Positions 1-7,897 are shown, counted from the stretch's first letter. The stretch: DNA of 13,948 bases from CAYOHP01 sp964403795 [NCBI: uncultured bacterium] (GCA_964403795.1 CAYOHP010000161.1:1-13948), one strand, 5' to 3'. Program-made: numbers and translations. The notes: generated from the sequence alone by a model not told the origin.

Positions 1-16
1 GGCTCGCTCCCCGGCT

Positions 17-90
17 CGGCCGGTAGCGCAGCCTGGTAGCGCACCTGGTTTGGGACCAGGTGGTCCCCAGTTCGAATCTGGGTCGGCCGA
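17..90 (+). tRNA. tRNA-Pro (anticodon TGG)
   Basis: A full cloverleaf can be folded. The acceptor strands 17-23 and 83-89 pair over seven positions (the last a G-T wobble), with discriminator A at 90. The D arm is built on GCGC...GCGC. The anticodon stem CCTGG/CCAGG (44-48, 56-60) closes a seven-base loop with anticodon TGG at 51-53. The T arm is CCCAG-TTCGAAT-CTGGG. The gene reads proline CCN codons. No CCA follows the discriminator (the next bases are TCG), so the 3' CCA must be added by tRNA nucleotidyltransferase. The next tRNA begins 10 bases downstream, suggesting one transcript. Confidence 0.96.
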
Positions 91-100
91 TCGTTTCCGA

Positions 101-176
101 GCGCGAGTAGCTCAGCTGGTAGAGCTCCAGCCTTCCAAGCTGGTTGTCGCGAGTTCGAACCTCGTCTCGCGCTCCA
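101..176 (+). tRNA. tRNA-Gly (anticodon TCC)
   Basis: The acceptor strands 101-107 (GCGCGAG) and 166-172 (CTCGCGC) pair perfectly, with discriminator T at 173 and an encoded CCA at 174-176. The anticodon stem CCAGC/GCTGG (127-131, 139-143) carries the loop CTTCCAA with anticodon TCC at 134-136. A D arm and a TTCGAAC T loop are present. It reads glycine GGA/GGG; GGG is used heavily in the neighbouring genes. Unlike the tRNA-Pro just upstream, this gene encodes its CCA end. Confidence 0.97.
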
Positions 177-178
177 CT

Positions 179-197
179 CCCTCCGAACCCCGGAGGG
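179..197 (+). terminator. GC-rich hairpin after the tRNA pair, terminator-like
   Basis: A perfect seven-base-pair stem, CCCTCCG (179-185) against CGGAGGG (191-197), with a five-base loop lies three bases after the encoded CCA of tRNA-Gly. Its position suits a tRNA transcript end or processing structure. No T-run follows, so a classical rho-independent terminator is not shown. It also sits in the leader of the downstream hpt gene. Confidence 0.4.
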
Positions 198-246
198 GCG
201 GCCCGCGGCCGTTCCCGGAACCGCTCCCGAGGAGGGGCTCCGCCTC

Positions 247-789
247 TTGATCCACCCCGACATCGAGAAGATCATGTTCTCCGAGGAGACGATCCGGGCC
301 CGCTGCCAGAGCCTGGGTGCCGAGATCGCCGCAGCCTACCGGGGCCAGTCGGTGAAGATGATCTGCATCCTGAAGGGTGCCTTCGTCTTCCTCTCCGATC
401 TGGTCCGCCACACCCCCGCCGACCTCTCGGTGGATTTCATGGCGGTGTCGTCCTACGGGGCCTCTACCGAGTCCTCGGGCACGGTCCGGATCATCAAGGA
501 CCTGCAGAGGGACCTCCAGGGCCAGCACGCCCTGATCGTCGAGGACATCGTCGACACCGGGCTCACCCTCCAGTTCCTGCTCCGGCACCTGGGCAGCCAC
601 AGCCCGGCAAGCCTGCGGGTCGCGACCCTCCTCTCGAAGCCCGCCACCCGCCAGGTGGAGGTCCCCATCGACTTCACGGGCTTCGAGGTCCCCCCGGAGT
701 TCGTGGTGGGGTACGGGCTCGACTACGCGGAGCGGTACCGGAACCTGCCTTACATCGGGGTCCTGAAGCCCGAGATCTACGATCGATGA
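247..789 (+). CDS. hpt: hypoxanthine phosphoribosyltransferase
   Basis: Purine salvage enzyme of 180 residues that transfers the phosphoribosyl group of PRPP to hypoxanthine (and usually guanine) to give IMP or GMP in the cytoplasm; the length is normal for bacterial Hpt. Visible motifs are the LKG loop (42-44), the flexible-loop SSYG (68-71) and the PRPP signature around 95-108 (VEDIVDTG), in which Asp103 corresponds to the catalytic base. A C-terminal VGYGLDYAERYRNLPYI block is typical of the family and carries the purine-contacting residues. The chosen start is TTG at 247, preceded by GAGGAGGG (229-236) at usable spacing; the following residues IHPDIEKIMFSEETI resemble family N-termini. 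The stop overlaps the start of the RNase gene in ATGA, so the two are co-translated. tRNA-Gly ends 70 bases upstream. Confidence 0.95.
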   Translation: MIHPDIEKIMFSEETIRARCQSLGAEIAAAYRGQSVKMICILKGAFVFLSDLVRHTPADLSVDFMAVSSYGASTESSGTVRIIKDLQRDLQGQHALIVEDIVDTGLTLQFLLRHLGSHSPASLRVATLLSKPATRQVEVPIDFTGFEVPPEFVVGYGLDYAERYRNLPYIGVLKPEIYDR

Positions 790-2246
790 CCGACGAAGCC
801 GAGGAAGAACCGTTCGAGATGCCGGTCCCAGGCCGACCGGCCCCGCCTCCGGCCTCGGTCCGGATCCTGGTCGAGGGTCCTCCCGAGGACTGCCGGGTGG
901 CGATCCTCGAGGACGGGGCCCTGGTCGAGTACATCCCTTCCCAGCACGAGGACCGGGCCACCCAGGTCGGGGACGTCTACCTGGCCAGGGTCCAGAAGCT
1001 CGCCCCCGGCGTCGAGGCCGCCTTCGTCGACCTCGGTACCCAGGTCGACGGCTTCCTCCCGGAGGTCGAATGGGACCGCGATGCGCTGCGCCCCGGCGAG
1101 GCCGTGGTGGTCCAGGTCCAGAAGGATGCCATCGGGGACAAGGGAGCCCGGGTCACCTGTAGGCTGGCCCTGGCGGGACGGTATCTGGTCTGGCTGCCGG
1201 GTGGCGACCGGGCCCGGATCTCCCGGAGGATCCCCGACGGTCCGGAACGGATCCGGTTGCAGACGGTCGGGTCCGCGCTGGTGGAGGGAGCCTCCGGAGC
1301 CGGCGGACTGATCCTGCGCACCGCTTCGGTGGGACGCAGCCAGGAGGAGCTCGTCGGGGACGTCGAGGCGCTCCGGCTCCTCCACCGGCAGATCCTCGCC
1401 AAGGCCGGCGCCTCCAAAGCGCCGGTCCTGCTGCAGCGGGAGCCGGGAGCGGCCGCCCGGGTGGTGCGGGACCATCTGACCCACGAGGTCGAAGAGGTGG
1501 TCGCCGGGTCTCCCGAGCTGGCTTCCGAGATCCGCTCCGCGGCCTTCTCGGCTCCCGACGAACTGCTGGCCCGGATCCGCGTCGAGGAGGAACCTTTCCG
1601 GCGCGAGGGGATCGAGCGCGAGGTCCTCCGGGCGCTGGGGGCACGGGTCCCGCTGCCTTCGGGGGGCCACCTGGTGATCGAGCCGACCGAGGCGCTGGTG
1701 TCGATCGACGTGAACTCGGGCGGGGCCAAGGGCGGTCCCGACCTCGAGGCCACGGCCCTGCAGACCAACCTCGAGGCCACCCGGGTGGTGGCTCGCCAGC
1801 TCCGCCTGCGGGATCTCGGCGGCATCCTGGTCGTCGACTTCATCGACCTGGGAACCGACGCCGCCCGTCAGCAGGTGCAAGAGGCCCTGGAGCGCTGCCT
1901 GCTCCGCGACCGGGCCAATCCCAGGATCCACGGATGGACCGAACTCGGGCTCATGATCATGTCCCGCCGCCGGCGCCGGATGCCGCTCCATAGGCTGCTG
2001 TGCCGGACCTGTCCGACCTGTCGCGGATCGGGCCGGGTGGACAGTCCCGGACGGGTGGCGGAGCGGGCCGCCTCGTCGTGCCTGGCGCTGCTCGAGCGCA
2101 CCGGGGTCTCCCGGGTCAAGGCCGTGCTCGCACCCGAGATGATCCCCCGGGTCCGCCGGGAGCTGGCCCATATCCTCGAGCGGGTGGAGTTGAAGGGCGA
2201 CCGGTCGCTCGAACCCCACGCCTTCAAGGTCGAGCCGCTGGTCTGA
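786..2246 (+). CDS. rng: ribonuclease E/G family endoribonuclease (RNase G type)
   Basis: A 486-residue single-strand endoribonuclease, close in size to E. coli RNase G and lacking the long degradosome scaffold of RNase E. Its expected role is 5'-end-sensitive cleavage in rRNA maturation and mRNA decay. Order of domains: acidic/proline-rich N-terminus (1-25), S1-type RNA-binding region (about 60-130), 5'-sensor/RNase H-like middle, and DNase I-like catalytic core. The Mg-binding Asp308 (SIDVNSG) and Asp351 (VVDFIDLG) are 43 residues apart, and the CPTC zinc-link cysteines 409 and 412 follow. These spacings match E. coli RNase E D303, D346, C404 and C407. The start ATG overlaps the hpt stop by four bases. 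The 3' end overlaps the opposing aminotransferase gene by 23 bases. Exact RNase G versus truncated RNase E naming is a judgement based on size. Confidence 0.93.
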   Translation: MTDEAEEEPFEMPVPGRPAPPPASVRILVEGPPEDCRVAILEDGALVEYIPSQHEDRATQVGDVYLARVQKLAPGVEAAFVDLGTQVDGFLPEVEWDRDALRPGEAVVVQVQKDAIGDKGARVTCRLALAGRYLVWLPGGDRARISRRIPDGPERIRLQTVGSALVEGASGAGGLILRTASVGRSQEELVGDVEALRLLHRQILAKAGASKAPVLLQREPGAAARVVRDHLTHEVEEVVAGSPELASEIRSAAFSAPDELLARIRVEEEPFRREGIEREVLRALGARVPLPSGGHLVIEPTEALVSIDVNSGGAKGGPDLEATALQTNLEATRVVARQLRLRDLGGILVVDFIDLGTDAARQQVQEALERCLLRDRANPRIHGWTELGLMIMSRRRRRMPLHRLLCRTCPTCRGSGRVDSPGRVAERAASSCLALLERTGVSRVKAVLAPEMIPRVRRELAHILERVELKGDRSLEPHAFKVEPLV

Positions 2247-3477
2247 CCTTGGGCTGGCTCCGTCCGGCCCCGTGGCGCACCAGCGCCGCGGCCAGGGCGC
2301 GGTAGTCGTCGAGGCGGTTGTAGACCTGGGCCGAGATGCGGACGGTGCGGCGCGGCACGGCCGGCCAGTACCCGATCGGGACTTCGATCCGGTCCTGGTT
2401 CCAGAGGTCGCTGCCCAGGGACACGCCTGCGCCCGGGAAGGTAGAGGGGTCGCGGGATCCCTCGCTCACGGGATCGGCCGCGATCTCCAGGGTCGCCATG
2501 GACCCGTTCATGGTCGGCGGCGCCATGCGACGGGCTCCGGCCTCCTCCTCCAGGATCCGCGCCCCGGCGAGGACCAGGGCATGGTTTCGCTCCATGACCG
2601 CGGGGATGCCCCCGGGGTGGAGGGAGGCGAGGAAGTCGAGGGCGTCGGGCAGGCAGAGGAAGGCGGAAGGGTCGTCGGTCCCGGTCCAGTCGAAGAGGTC
2701 CTGGAACCGGGAACGGCCTGGCCGGTCCAGGTTCCAGCCGTGGCTCAGGATGGCGGGGACAAGGCCCGGCTGGCGGTCCTCCCGGGCGTGCAGGAAGCCG
2801 GCACCTCGCGGCGTGCAGAACCACTTGTGGGCGTTTCCGGTGTAGTAGGAGGCGCCCAGCGAATCGAGGTCCAGAGGGATCTGGCCCGGGGCGTGGGCCC
2901 CGTCGACCAGCACCGGGACGCCTCGCGCTTCGAGGGCGGGGACCAGTTTCTCCAGCGGCAGCACCAGGGCGGTGGGGCTGGTCACATGATCGAGGAGGGC
3001 CAGCCGGGTACGGGAGTCGACGGCCGCCACCACCCGGGACACGATCTCCTCGGGATCGGTGACCGGCCAGGGAAGGTGCACCCGGACCACCTCGGCTCCG
3101 GTGGAGCAGGTCATCAGGTCGAGCACGTTCCCGCAGGCGTTGTAGACATGGTCGGTCGTCAGCAGGCGGTCGCCGGGGGCGAGCTTCTGCGACCGCACCA
3201 CCGCGTTCACGGCGGCGGTGGCGTTGCGCACCGGGACCAGATCCTCGGGGCGGGCGCCCACCGTCGACGCCAGGCGCTCCCGGCACCTGTCGAGGGCCGC
3301 CTCGAACTCCCGGGAGAAGAACCGTACCGGCTGGCGCTCGAGCCGGGTTCGCCACCCGGTCTGGGCCTCCAGGACCGGGATCGGGCAGGCACCGTAGGAG
3401 CCGTGGTTCAGGTAGACGAGGCCGGGCTCGAGCAGGAACGCGGTGGAGAGCGGGCGCTCCAGGTCGAAGCCGGTCAT
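2224..3477 (-). CDS. class V PLP-dependent aminotransferase, isopenicillin-N-epimerase (CefD)-like
   Basis: A 417-residue fold-type I PLP enzyme. The opening block VYLNHGSYGACP (21-32) and the NATAAVNAVV block (85-94) are hallmarks of the CefD-like branch. The PLP pyridine-contacting Asp192 lies in DGAHAPG, and the Schiff-base Lys218 is in HKWFCTPRGAGFL. There is no cysteine-desulfurase active-site loop, so an IscS/SufS role is unlikely. The substrate cannot be told: relatives include epimerases, lyases and aminotransferases. The ATG overlaps the stop of the upstream flavoenzyme gene by four bases (ATGA), with only a weak Shine-Dalgarno, so it is probably translated by coupling. It is the last gene of the minus-strand operon, and its tail overlaps rng. 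A two-step amine-processing link with the flavoenzyme is inference. Confidence 0.88.
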   Translation of the reverse strand: MTGFDLERPLSTAFLLEPGLVYLNHGSYGACPIPVLEAQTGWRTRLERQPVRFFSREFEAALDRCRERLASTVGARPEDLVPVRNATAAVNAVVRSQKLAPGDRLLTTDHVYNACGNVLDLMTCSTGAEVVRVHLPWPVTDPEEIVSRVVAAVDSRTRLALLDHVTSPTALVLPLEKLVPALEARGVPVLVDGAHAPGQIPLDLDSLGASYYTGNAHKWFCTPRGAGFLHAREDRQPGLVPAILSHGWNLDRPGRSRFQDLFDWTGTDDPSAFLCLPDALDFLASLHPGGIPAVMERNHALVLAGARILEEEAGARRMAPPTMNGSMATLEIAADPVSEGSRDPSTFPGAGVSLGSDLWNQDRIEVPIGYWPAVPRRTVRISAQVYNRLDDYRALAAALVRHGAGRSQPKVRPAARP

Positions 3478-5438
3478 CCGGTGTTCCAGAGGTCGTCCAC
3501 CGCCCGGTGCGCCTGCTCGATGGCGCCGTCCATGTAGGCATGGGCCCCGGCGTCGGCGTTGGCGATGGCCACCCGTCCGAAGCGACGCCGGCCCCGGACG
3601 CAGGGAAGCTCGGGCGCCGCCAGCGCTTCGCGGTCCCACAGGGTGCTGTACTCGTAGGAGTAGCCATGGGCCCACCGGTTGATGGTGATGCCACGGATCT
3701 TCCGGTTCGGGTCGAAGCCGTGGGCTCCCAGGGCGCGGGACAGCTGGTCGCGGATCCGCTCCTCGTAGTCCTCGAAGCTGGTCGAGAGCAGCTCGATCCT
3801 CCCGGTGCGGTGTTGCTGGCGGGCCGGGAGCCCGGGCCAGCAGGGCGTTCGCACCATGTGCAGCACCATGGGCTCCTCGGGCCTCAGGGCTGCGCGGTAG
3901 GACGAGGTCCGCACCGCCCGGCCCAGGTCGATGGTGGAGAAGTAGCCGGTCGGGCTGGCGATCGAGAAGGCCCGGGCGGACTCGAAGGCCTTCCAGTCCG
4001 AGACCAGGACACTGGCGTAGACCAGCGGGGCCTTCACGCCGTAGCGCAGGGCTTCCTTCTGCTCGTCGGGGAGCTCGGGCATGAGGTGCGGGATGATCCC
4101 GTTCCAGCAGGCCATGACCACCTGCCGGGCCCGGACCGAGCGGAGCTCGCCGCCGTGGACGTAGGCCACCTCGACCGTCTCGGCCGCAGTCGGATCCCCC
4201 AGGTGCCGGACCCGGACCACCGTGGACGAGAGCCGGATCCGCACCGGGTTCCCGCTCCGGTCGAGGCGGCGGTAGTCGAGGGGGACGGGGAGCAGCGACT
4301 CGGGATCGCCGGGGGGAAGGCTGCCGGGGACCAGGCTGCGGACCAGCAGGCGGACGAAGGTGGCGTTGCCGTCCGGGTAGTGGACGAACTCCGACCCGCC
4401 GTCGTAGGCGTGGCAAGCAGCTCCCTTGGAACCCGAGCGCCGGACCACGCCGTCCAGGGCCATTCCCGAGAGCCCGGGGAGGCAGGAGTGGTGCGCTTCG
4501 AGCGCCGAGACCGCGTCGATCCCGACCGCGAACTTGGCATGGGTCCGGTTCTGGAGCAGGCGCAGGATCAGGGGATCGACCCGCAGGTGGTCGGTGAGGA
4601 AGCGGGCGTAGCTGGTCTCCTCGAGCAGCGAGAGCTTTTCGGCCAGGCTGGACCCTGACAGGGGGTCGCCGGGGTCGGTGACCAGCTTCCGGAAGGCCTG
4701 TTTCAGGGCTTCGGGGAGTGGAGCGTCGGCCATGAACCCAGGCCAAGGATTCCATCCTGCCGGCAGATGGTCGTTGGCCTCGCCGCCGCTGTCCCCGAGG
4801 GGATCCGGCACCAGGCGGTCGGCCCCGAAGGTCTCCTGGTCGAGGAACATGGCCCGCCCCAGTCCTCGGGAGCCGTAGTAGGTGCGATCGGTGACCTGGG
4901 CGCCGCGCCGGAGGTCGACGCCGAGCTGGGAGAGGATGCCCAGTGTCACCGGGCCCAGCGGAGCAGGACTCTCGATGGCGTAGCTCCCGCCGAAGCCCAG
5001 CAGCATCCGGGCGCCGATCCGGAACTCGTTGCGGCGGGCATGGCCCCCCACGTCGTCGTGGTTGTCGAGGACCAGGATCCGTGCTCCCGAGGCTGCCCGC
5101 TCCCGATGGAAGAAGGCGGCCGAGAGCCCGGAGATGCCTCCGCCCACCACCACCAGGTCGTACTCCTCCCCGGTGGCGGTCGGCTCCGGGGCGGTCTCCC
5201 AGAAGAACCCGTCGCGCAGCGCGTGAGCGATCTCGAAGGCGCCGGCGTGGTTGCCGCGCAGGCCTCCCAGGGACGGAGGGTAGCTCGACCCGGAAGGCGA
5301 GGCGGCCGTCGCGGCACCGGACGCTGCCAGGGTCCGGCCCGGCGAGCCCGCCAGGGCGACGCCCGAGAAGGCCACTCCCTGGAGGAAATCGCGGCGGGTG
5401 ATGCGAGGTCGGCGTCCGGGCGTGCCCCGTCGGCTCAT
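3474..5438 (-). CDS. Tat-exported FAD-dependent amine oxidoreductase, spermidine dehydrogenase-like
   Basis: A 654-residue flavoenzyme. The N-terminus has a twin-arginine signal (RRDFLQG at 15-21, then a hydrophobic run to about 30 and an Ala/Ser-rich stretch), implying export of the folded, cofactor-loaded protein. The block YPPSLGGLRGNHAGAFEIAH (53-72) is characteristic of spermidine dehydrogenase-like proteins. The FAD dinucleotide motif VVVGGGISGL (96-105) follows, then a beta strand ending in Asp125 and GGHARRNEF (131-139). The C-terminal part ends in an FAD-closing segment, ANADAGAHAYMDGAIEQAHRAV. Known SpdH enzymes split spermidine into diaminopropane and 4-aminobutanal. Substrate identity here is inferred from family resemblance only. 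The gene is coupled at both ends: its start overlaps the acyltransferase stop and its stop overlaps the aminotransferase start, each as ATGA. An upstream GGAG lies five bases before the ATG. Confidence 0.88.
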   Translation of the reverse strand: MSRRGTPGRRPRITRRDFLQGVAFSGVALAGSPGRTLAASGAATAASPSGSSYPPSLGGLRGNHAGAFEIAHALRDGFFWETAPEPTATGEEYDLVVVGGGISGLSAAFFHRERAASGARILVLDNHDDVGGHARRNEFRIGARMLLGFGGSYAIESPAPLGPVTLGILSQLGVDLRRGAQVTDRTYYGSRGLGRAMFLDQETFGADRLVPDPLGDSGGEANDHLPAGWNPWPGFMADAPLPEALKQAFRKLVTDPGDPLSGSSLAEKLSLLEETSYARFLTDHLRVDPLILRLLQNRTHAKFAVGIDAVSALEAHHSCLPGLSGMALDGVVRRSGSKGAACHAYDGGSEFVHYPDGNATFVRLLVRSLVPGSLPPGDPESLLPVPLDYRRLDRSGNPVRIRLSSTVVRVRHLGDPTAAETVEVAYVHGGELRSVRARQVVMACWNGIIPHLMPELPDEQKEALRYGVKAPLVYASVLVSDWKAFESARAFSIASPTGYFSTIDLGRAVRTSSYRAALRPEEPMVLHMVRTPCWPGLPARQQHRTGRIELLSTSFEDYEERIRDQLSRALGAHGFDPNRKIRGITINRWAHGYSYEYSTLWDREALAAPELPCVRGRRRFGRVAIANADAGAHAYMDGAIEQAHRAVDDLWNTG

Positions 5439-6244
5439 GGGGGCTCCGCGGCGGTCGCTTCGGCAGGGGCACCGCACCCCGAGGGAGACCCGCACCCCTC
5501 GGGAGCCGGGCCGCGGATCTCGGTCTCCATGGCCAGGAGGGTCCGCTCGACCCACTCGGTGATCGCCTCGAGACTCCCGTCGGCCAGCTCCGGGACCGAG
5601 TCCACGCAGTCGCCGAAGTGCACGGAGATGGAGCGGCCGATCCGAGGGACGAGGGAGCCGATGGGAAGCACCGCCTGCATGCCCACATGGTAGAAGGGCA
5701 GGAGGAGGGGGCGGCTCCGCCGCACCAGGTGGGCGAGACCCGGCTTCATCGGGGTCCGCAGCCGAGCCAGCGGGGAACGCGTCCGCCCGCCTTCCGGGAA
5801 CACGTGGACCCACTCGCCGGCCTCCAGGCGCTCGGCGAGGAAGTCCATGCCCGGCTGGTCGAGTCCGGCCCCTCGGATCACCGGCACGCATTTTCCGGCG
5901 TTGAAGAGCACCGCTCGCACGTCGCCCCCGAAGAAGTTCAGGGCATCCGCCGCGATCCACCGCCAGTCGTTCCGGTCGGGCGTGCACAGGCAGGCGGTCA
6001 GCCAGGGATCATCGAACAGGCTCACATGGTTCGAGAACGTGAGCAGGCCGCGGCCCCGGGAGCGGGCCTCCCGCAGTCGTTCGGCCCCATGGAAGCGGAC
6101 CCGGTTCCCGAATCGCATGAGCAGGATGGAGCCCCAGTAGATGAAGCGGGTCACGAACCATCCGGTCGAGGTGTAGGTCGGGTCGAAGCGCGCCACCGCC
6201 CGCTCGGCCGAAGGGCTCCAACCTCGTTCCGAACGGGTGGCCAC
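5435..6244 (-). CDS. 1-acylglycerol-3-phosphate/tafazzin-like phospholipid acyltransferase
   Basis: A 269-residue member of the PlsC/tafazzin acyltransferase superfamily, which moves acyl chains onto (lyso)phospholipids at the inner membrane face. It shows motif I NHVSLFDDP with His73 and Asp78 (HX4D). It also has PVIRGAGLDQPGMDF (121-135) and the acceptor-site motif GEWVHVFPEGGRTRSP (143-158). The RGAG...GMDF plus GEWVHVFPEG combination resembles tafazzin more than bacterial PlsC. A hydrophobic patch at about 28-44 may dock on the membrane. The last 25 residues form a Gly/Pro/Ala tail with two cysteines (CGSPSGCG, 251-258). The start is taken as GTG, three bases after the pgi stop, with GGGA upstream. 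The downstream flavoenzyme start overlaps its stop. Confidence 0.88.
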   Translation of the reverse strand: MATRSERGWSPSAERAVARFDPTYTSTGWFVTRFIYWGSILLMRFGNRVRFHGAERLREARSRGRGLLTFSNHVSLFDDPWLTACLCTPDRNDWRWIAADALNFFGGDVRAVLFNAGKCVPVIRGAGLDQPGMDFLAERLEAGEWVHVFPEGGRTRSPLARLRTPMKPGLAHLVRRSRPLLLPFYHVGMQAVLPIGSLVPRIGRSISVHFGDCVDSVPELADGSLEAITEWVERTLLAMETEIRGPAPEGCGSPSGCGAPAEATAAEPP

Positions 6245-6247
6245 GGT

Positions 6248-7897
6248 CTATCCCAGATAGCGCGCCAAGAGGGCGCGGGTCGAGGGGGTGAAGGAAGCGA
6301 GGCGGAGGGGGAGCTTCGAGCGGGCCCGGACCAGCTGCTCGCGAACGTCCTTGGCGAGCACCTTCCCGAGCTCGACCCCCCACTGATCGAAGGAGTCGAG
6401 GCCCCAGACGAAGCCCTGCACGGCGGTACGGTGCTCGTAGAGGGCCAGCAGGCGGCCGATCGCCTCGGCGTCGAGGCGCTCCATCAGCAGCACGTTGGAG
6501 GGTCGGTTGCCGGGGAAGACCTTGTGGGGGACCAGGGCCTCGGGGACCCCGGCGGCCCGGACCTCCTCCTCGGTCCGCCCCAGGGCCAGGGCATCGGGCT
6601 GGGCGAAGAAGTTGGCCATCAGCTCGTCGTGGTTGGGGACCGGGTGGCCCTTGACCTTGAGCGGCTGCTGGGAACGCACGAAGCCCAGGAAGTCGGCCGG
6701 CACCACCCTGCCCTGGTGCAGGAGCTGGTAGAAGGAGTGCTGGCCGTTGGTCCCGGGCTCGCCGAACACGATCCCGCCCGTGGAGTAGGGAGCGACCGTG
6801 CCATCGAGGAGCACCCGCTTGCCGTTCGACTCCATCTCCACCTGCTGGATGTGGGCGGGAAAGCGATGGAGCGCCTGGCAATAGGGCAGGAGTGCTTGGA
6901 CCGGGAGGTCGAGGAAGCTCACGTTCCAGACCGACAGGAGGCCCATCACCACCGGGAGGTTCCGGGCCGCGGGTGTCTCCAGGAAGTGCCGGTCCATGGA
7001 GCGGGCGCCATCCAGGAAGCGGGCCACCGGGGTCCACCCGAAATGCAGCGCCAGCGGCAGCAGGCCGACGGCGCTGGTCACGCTGTAGCGTCCGCCCACC
7101 CAGTCCCAGAACCCGAAGGTCTCGGCCGGGTCGATTCCGAAGCGGGCGACCTCCTCGAGGTTGGTCGACACCGCTACCATGTGACTCGCCACGGCCGCGG
7201 CTCCCAGCTTCGCCACCAGCCACTGGCGGACGGTCCGGGCGTTCAGGACGGTCTCGGCGGTGGTGAAGGTCTTGGAGACGACGACCACCAAGGTGCGCTC
7301 GGGATCGAGACCCTCGAGGGCCCGCACCGCGTCGATCGGGTCCACGTTGGCCAGGAAGCGCAGGGTGCGGCCCCGGGCGGCTCGGGCCGCGGCCGGCTCG
7401 GTCCGCATCGCCTCGGCCACGAACTCGGGGCCCAGGTAGCTCCCGCCGATGCCGATGGCCACCACCTGGTCGAGGCGTCGCCCGGTGATCCCGGTCCGCC
7501 TCCCGTTCCGGACGGCGGACGCGAAGGCCCGGATCCGGCGCTGCACCTCCAGCACGTCGCCGACCACGTCGCGCCCGTCGACCCGGAAGCCGTCGCCGGC
7601 GCGGGCGCGCAGCGCGACGTGGAGGACGGGGCGGTCCTCGGTGGAGTTGATGCGATCCCCCCGTGCCATGGCCCGGATCCGGGGACCGACCCCGGCGGCC
7701 TTGGCAAGTGCCAGCAGCCGGGACATGGTCTCCGGGGTGGCGAGCTGGCGGCTGTAGTCGAGCAGGACGCCCTCGGCCTCGAGGCGCATGGCCCGGGCCC
7801 GGCGCCCGTCGGCGAGCAGGGTCCGCAGGCTGGCTCCCCGCATGGTCGCGGCATGTTCGGCCAGGGCCTTCCAGGCGCCGCTCGCTCGGATCGACAT
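6248..7897 (-). CDS. pgi: glucose-6-phosphate isomerase
   Basis: Interconverts glucose-6-phosphate and fructose-6-phosphate in the cytoplasm (glycolysis, gluconeogenesis). From the ATG at 7897 the protein is 549 residues, the same length as E. coli Pgi. Visible are the sugar-phosphate loops IGIGGSYLGP (148-157) and SKTFTTAET (208-216), ESNGK with Glu356, the signature EPGTNGQHSFYQLLHQG with His387, and GLDSFDQWGVELGK ending in Lys512. Glu356, His387 and Lys512 correspond to the active-site residues of the family. The frame is open upstream to ATGs at 7975 and 7987; the 7975 ATG would overlap the DUF2269 stop as TGATG. The start at 7897 is preferred because GGGAGGA lies just before it and the first residues align with other Pgi N-termini. 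Its place between membrane-protein and lipid genes is unusual. Confidence 0.95.
   Translation of the reverse strand: MSIRASGAWKALAEHAATMRGASLRTLLADGRRARAMRLEAEGVLLDYSRQLATPETMSRLLALAKAAGVGPRIRAMARGDRINSTEDRPVLHVALRARAGDGFRVDGRDVVGDVLEVQRRIRAFASAVRNGRRTGITGRRLDQVVAIGIGGSYLGPEFVAEAMRTEPAAARAARGRTLRFLANVDPIDAVRALEGLDPERTLVVVVSKTFTTAETVLNARTVRQWLVAKLGAAAVASHMVAVSTNLEEVARFGIDPAETFGFWDWVGGRYSVTSAVGLLPLALHFGWTPVARFLDGARSMDRHFLETPAARNLPVVMGLLSVWNVSFLDLPVQALLPYCQALHRFPAHIQQVEMESNGKRVLLDGTVAPYSTGGIVFGEPGTNGQHSFYQLLHQGRVVPADFLGFVRSQQPLKVKGHPVPNHDELMANFFAQPDALALGRTEEEVRAAGVPEALVPHKVFPGNRPSNVLLMERLDAEAIGRLLALYEHRTAVQGFVWGLDSFDQWGVELGKVLAKDVREQLVRARSKLPLRLASFTPSTRALLARYLG

Noticed and set aside
198-246. 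Purine riboswitch upstream of hpt
   Set aside because: The leader is too short and too G+C-rich and shows none of the conserved purine-aptamer loop sequences.
144-785. A 214-residue N-terminal extension of the RNase G protein
   Set aside because: It would start inside the tRNA-Gly gene and be read across the whole hpt gene in another frame; the ATG coupled to the hpt stop at 786 gives a normal-length RNase G.
2224-3477. Cysteine desulfurase
   Set aside because: The PLP lysine motif is of the CefD-like type (HKWFCTPRG), and no IscS/SufS-type active-site cysteine loop is seen.
5439-5987. A longer flavoenzyme or aminotransferase start inside the acyltransferase gene
   Set aside because: The extra residues are a shadow of the acyltransferase; the Tat signal begins right after the ATG at 5438, fixing the true start.
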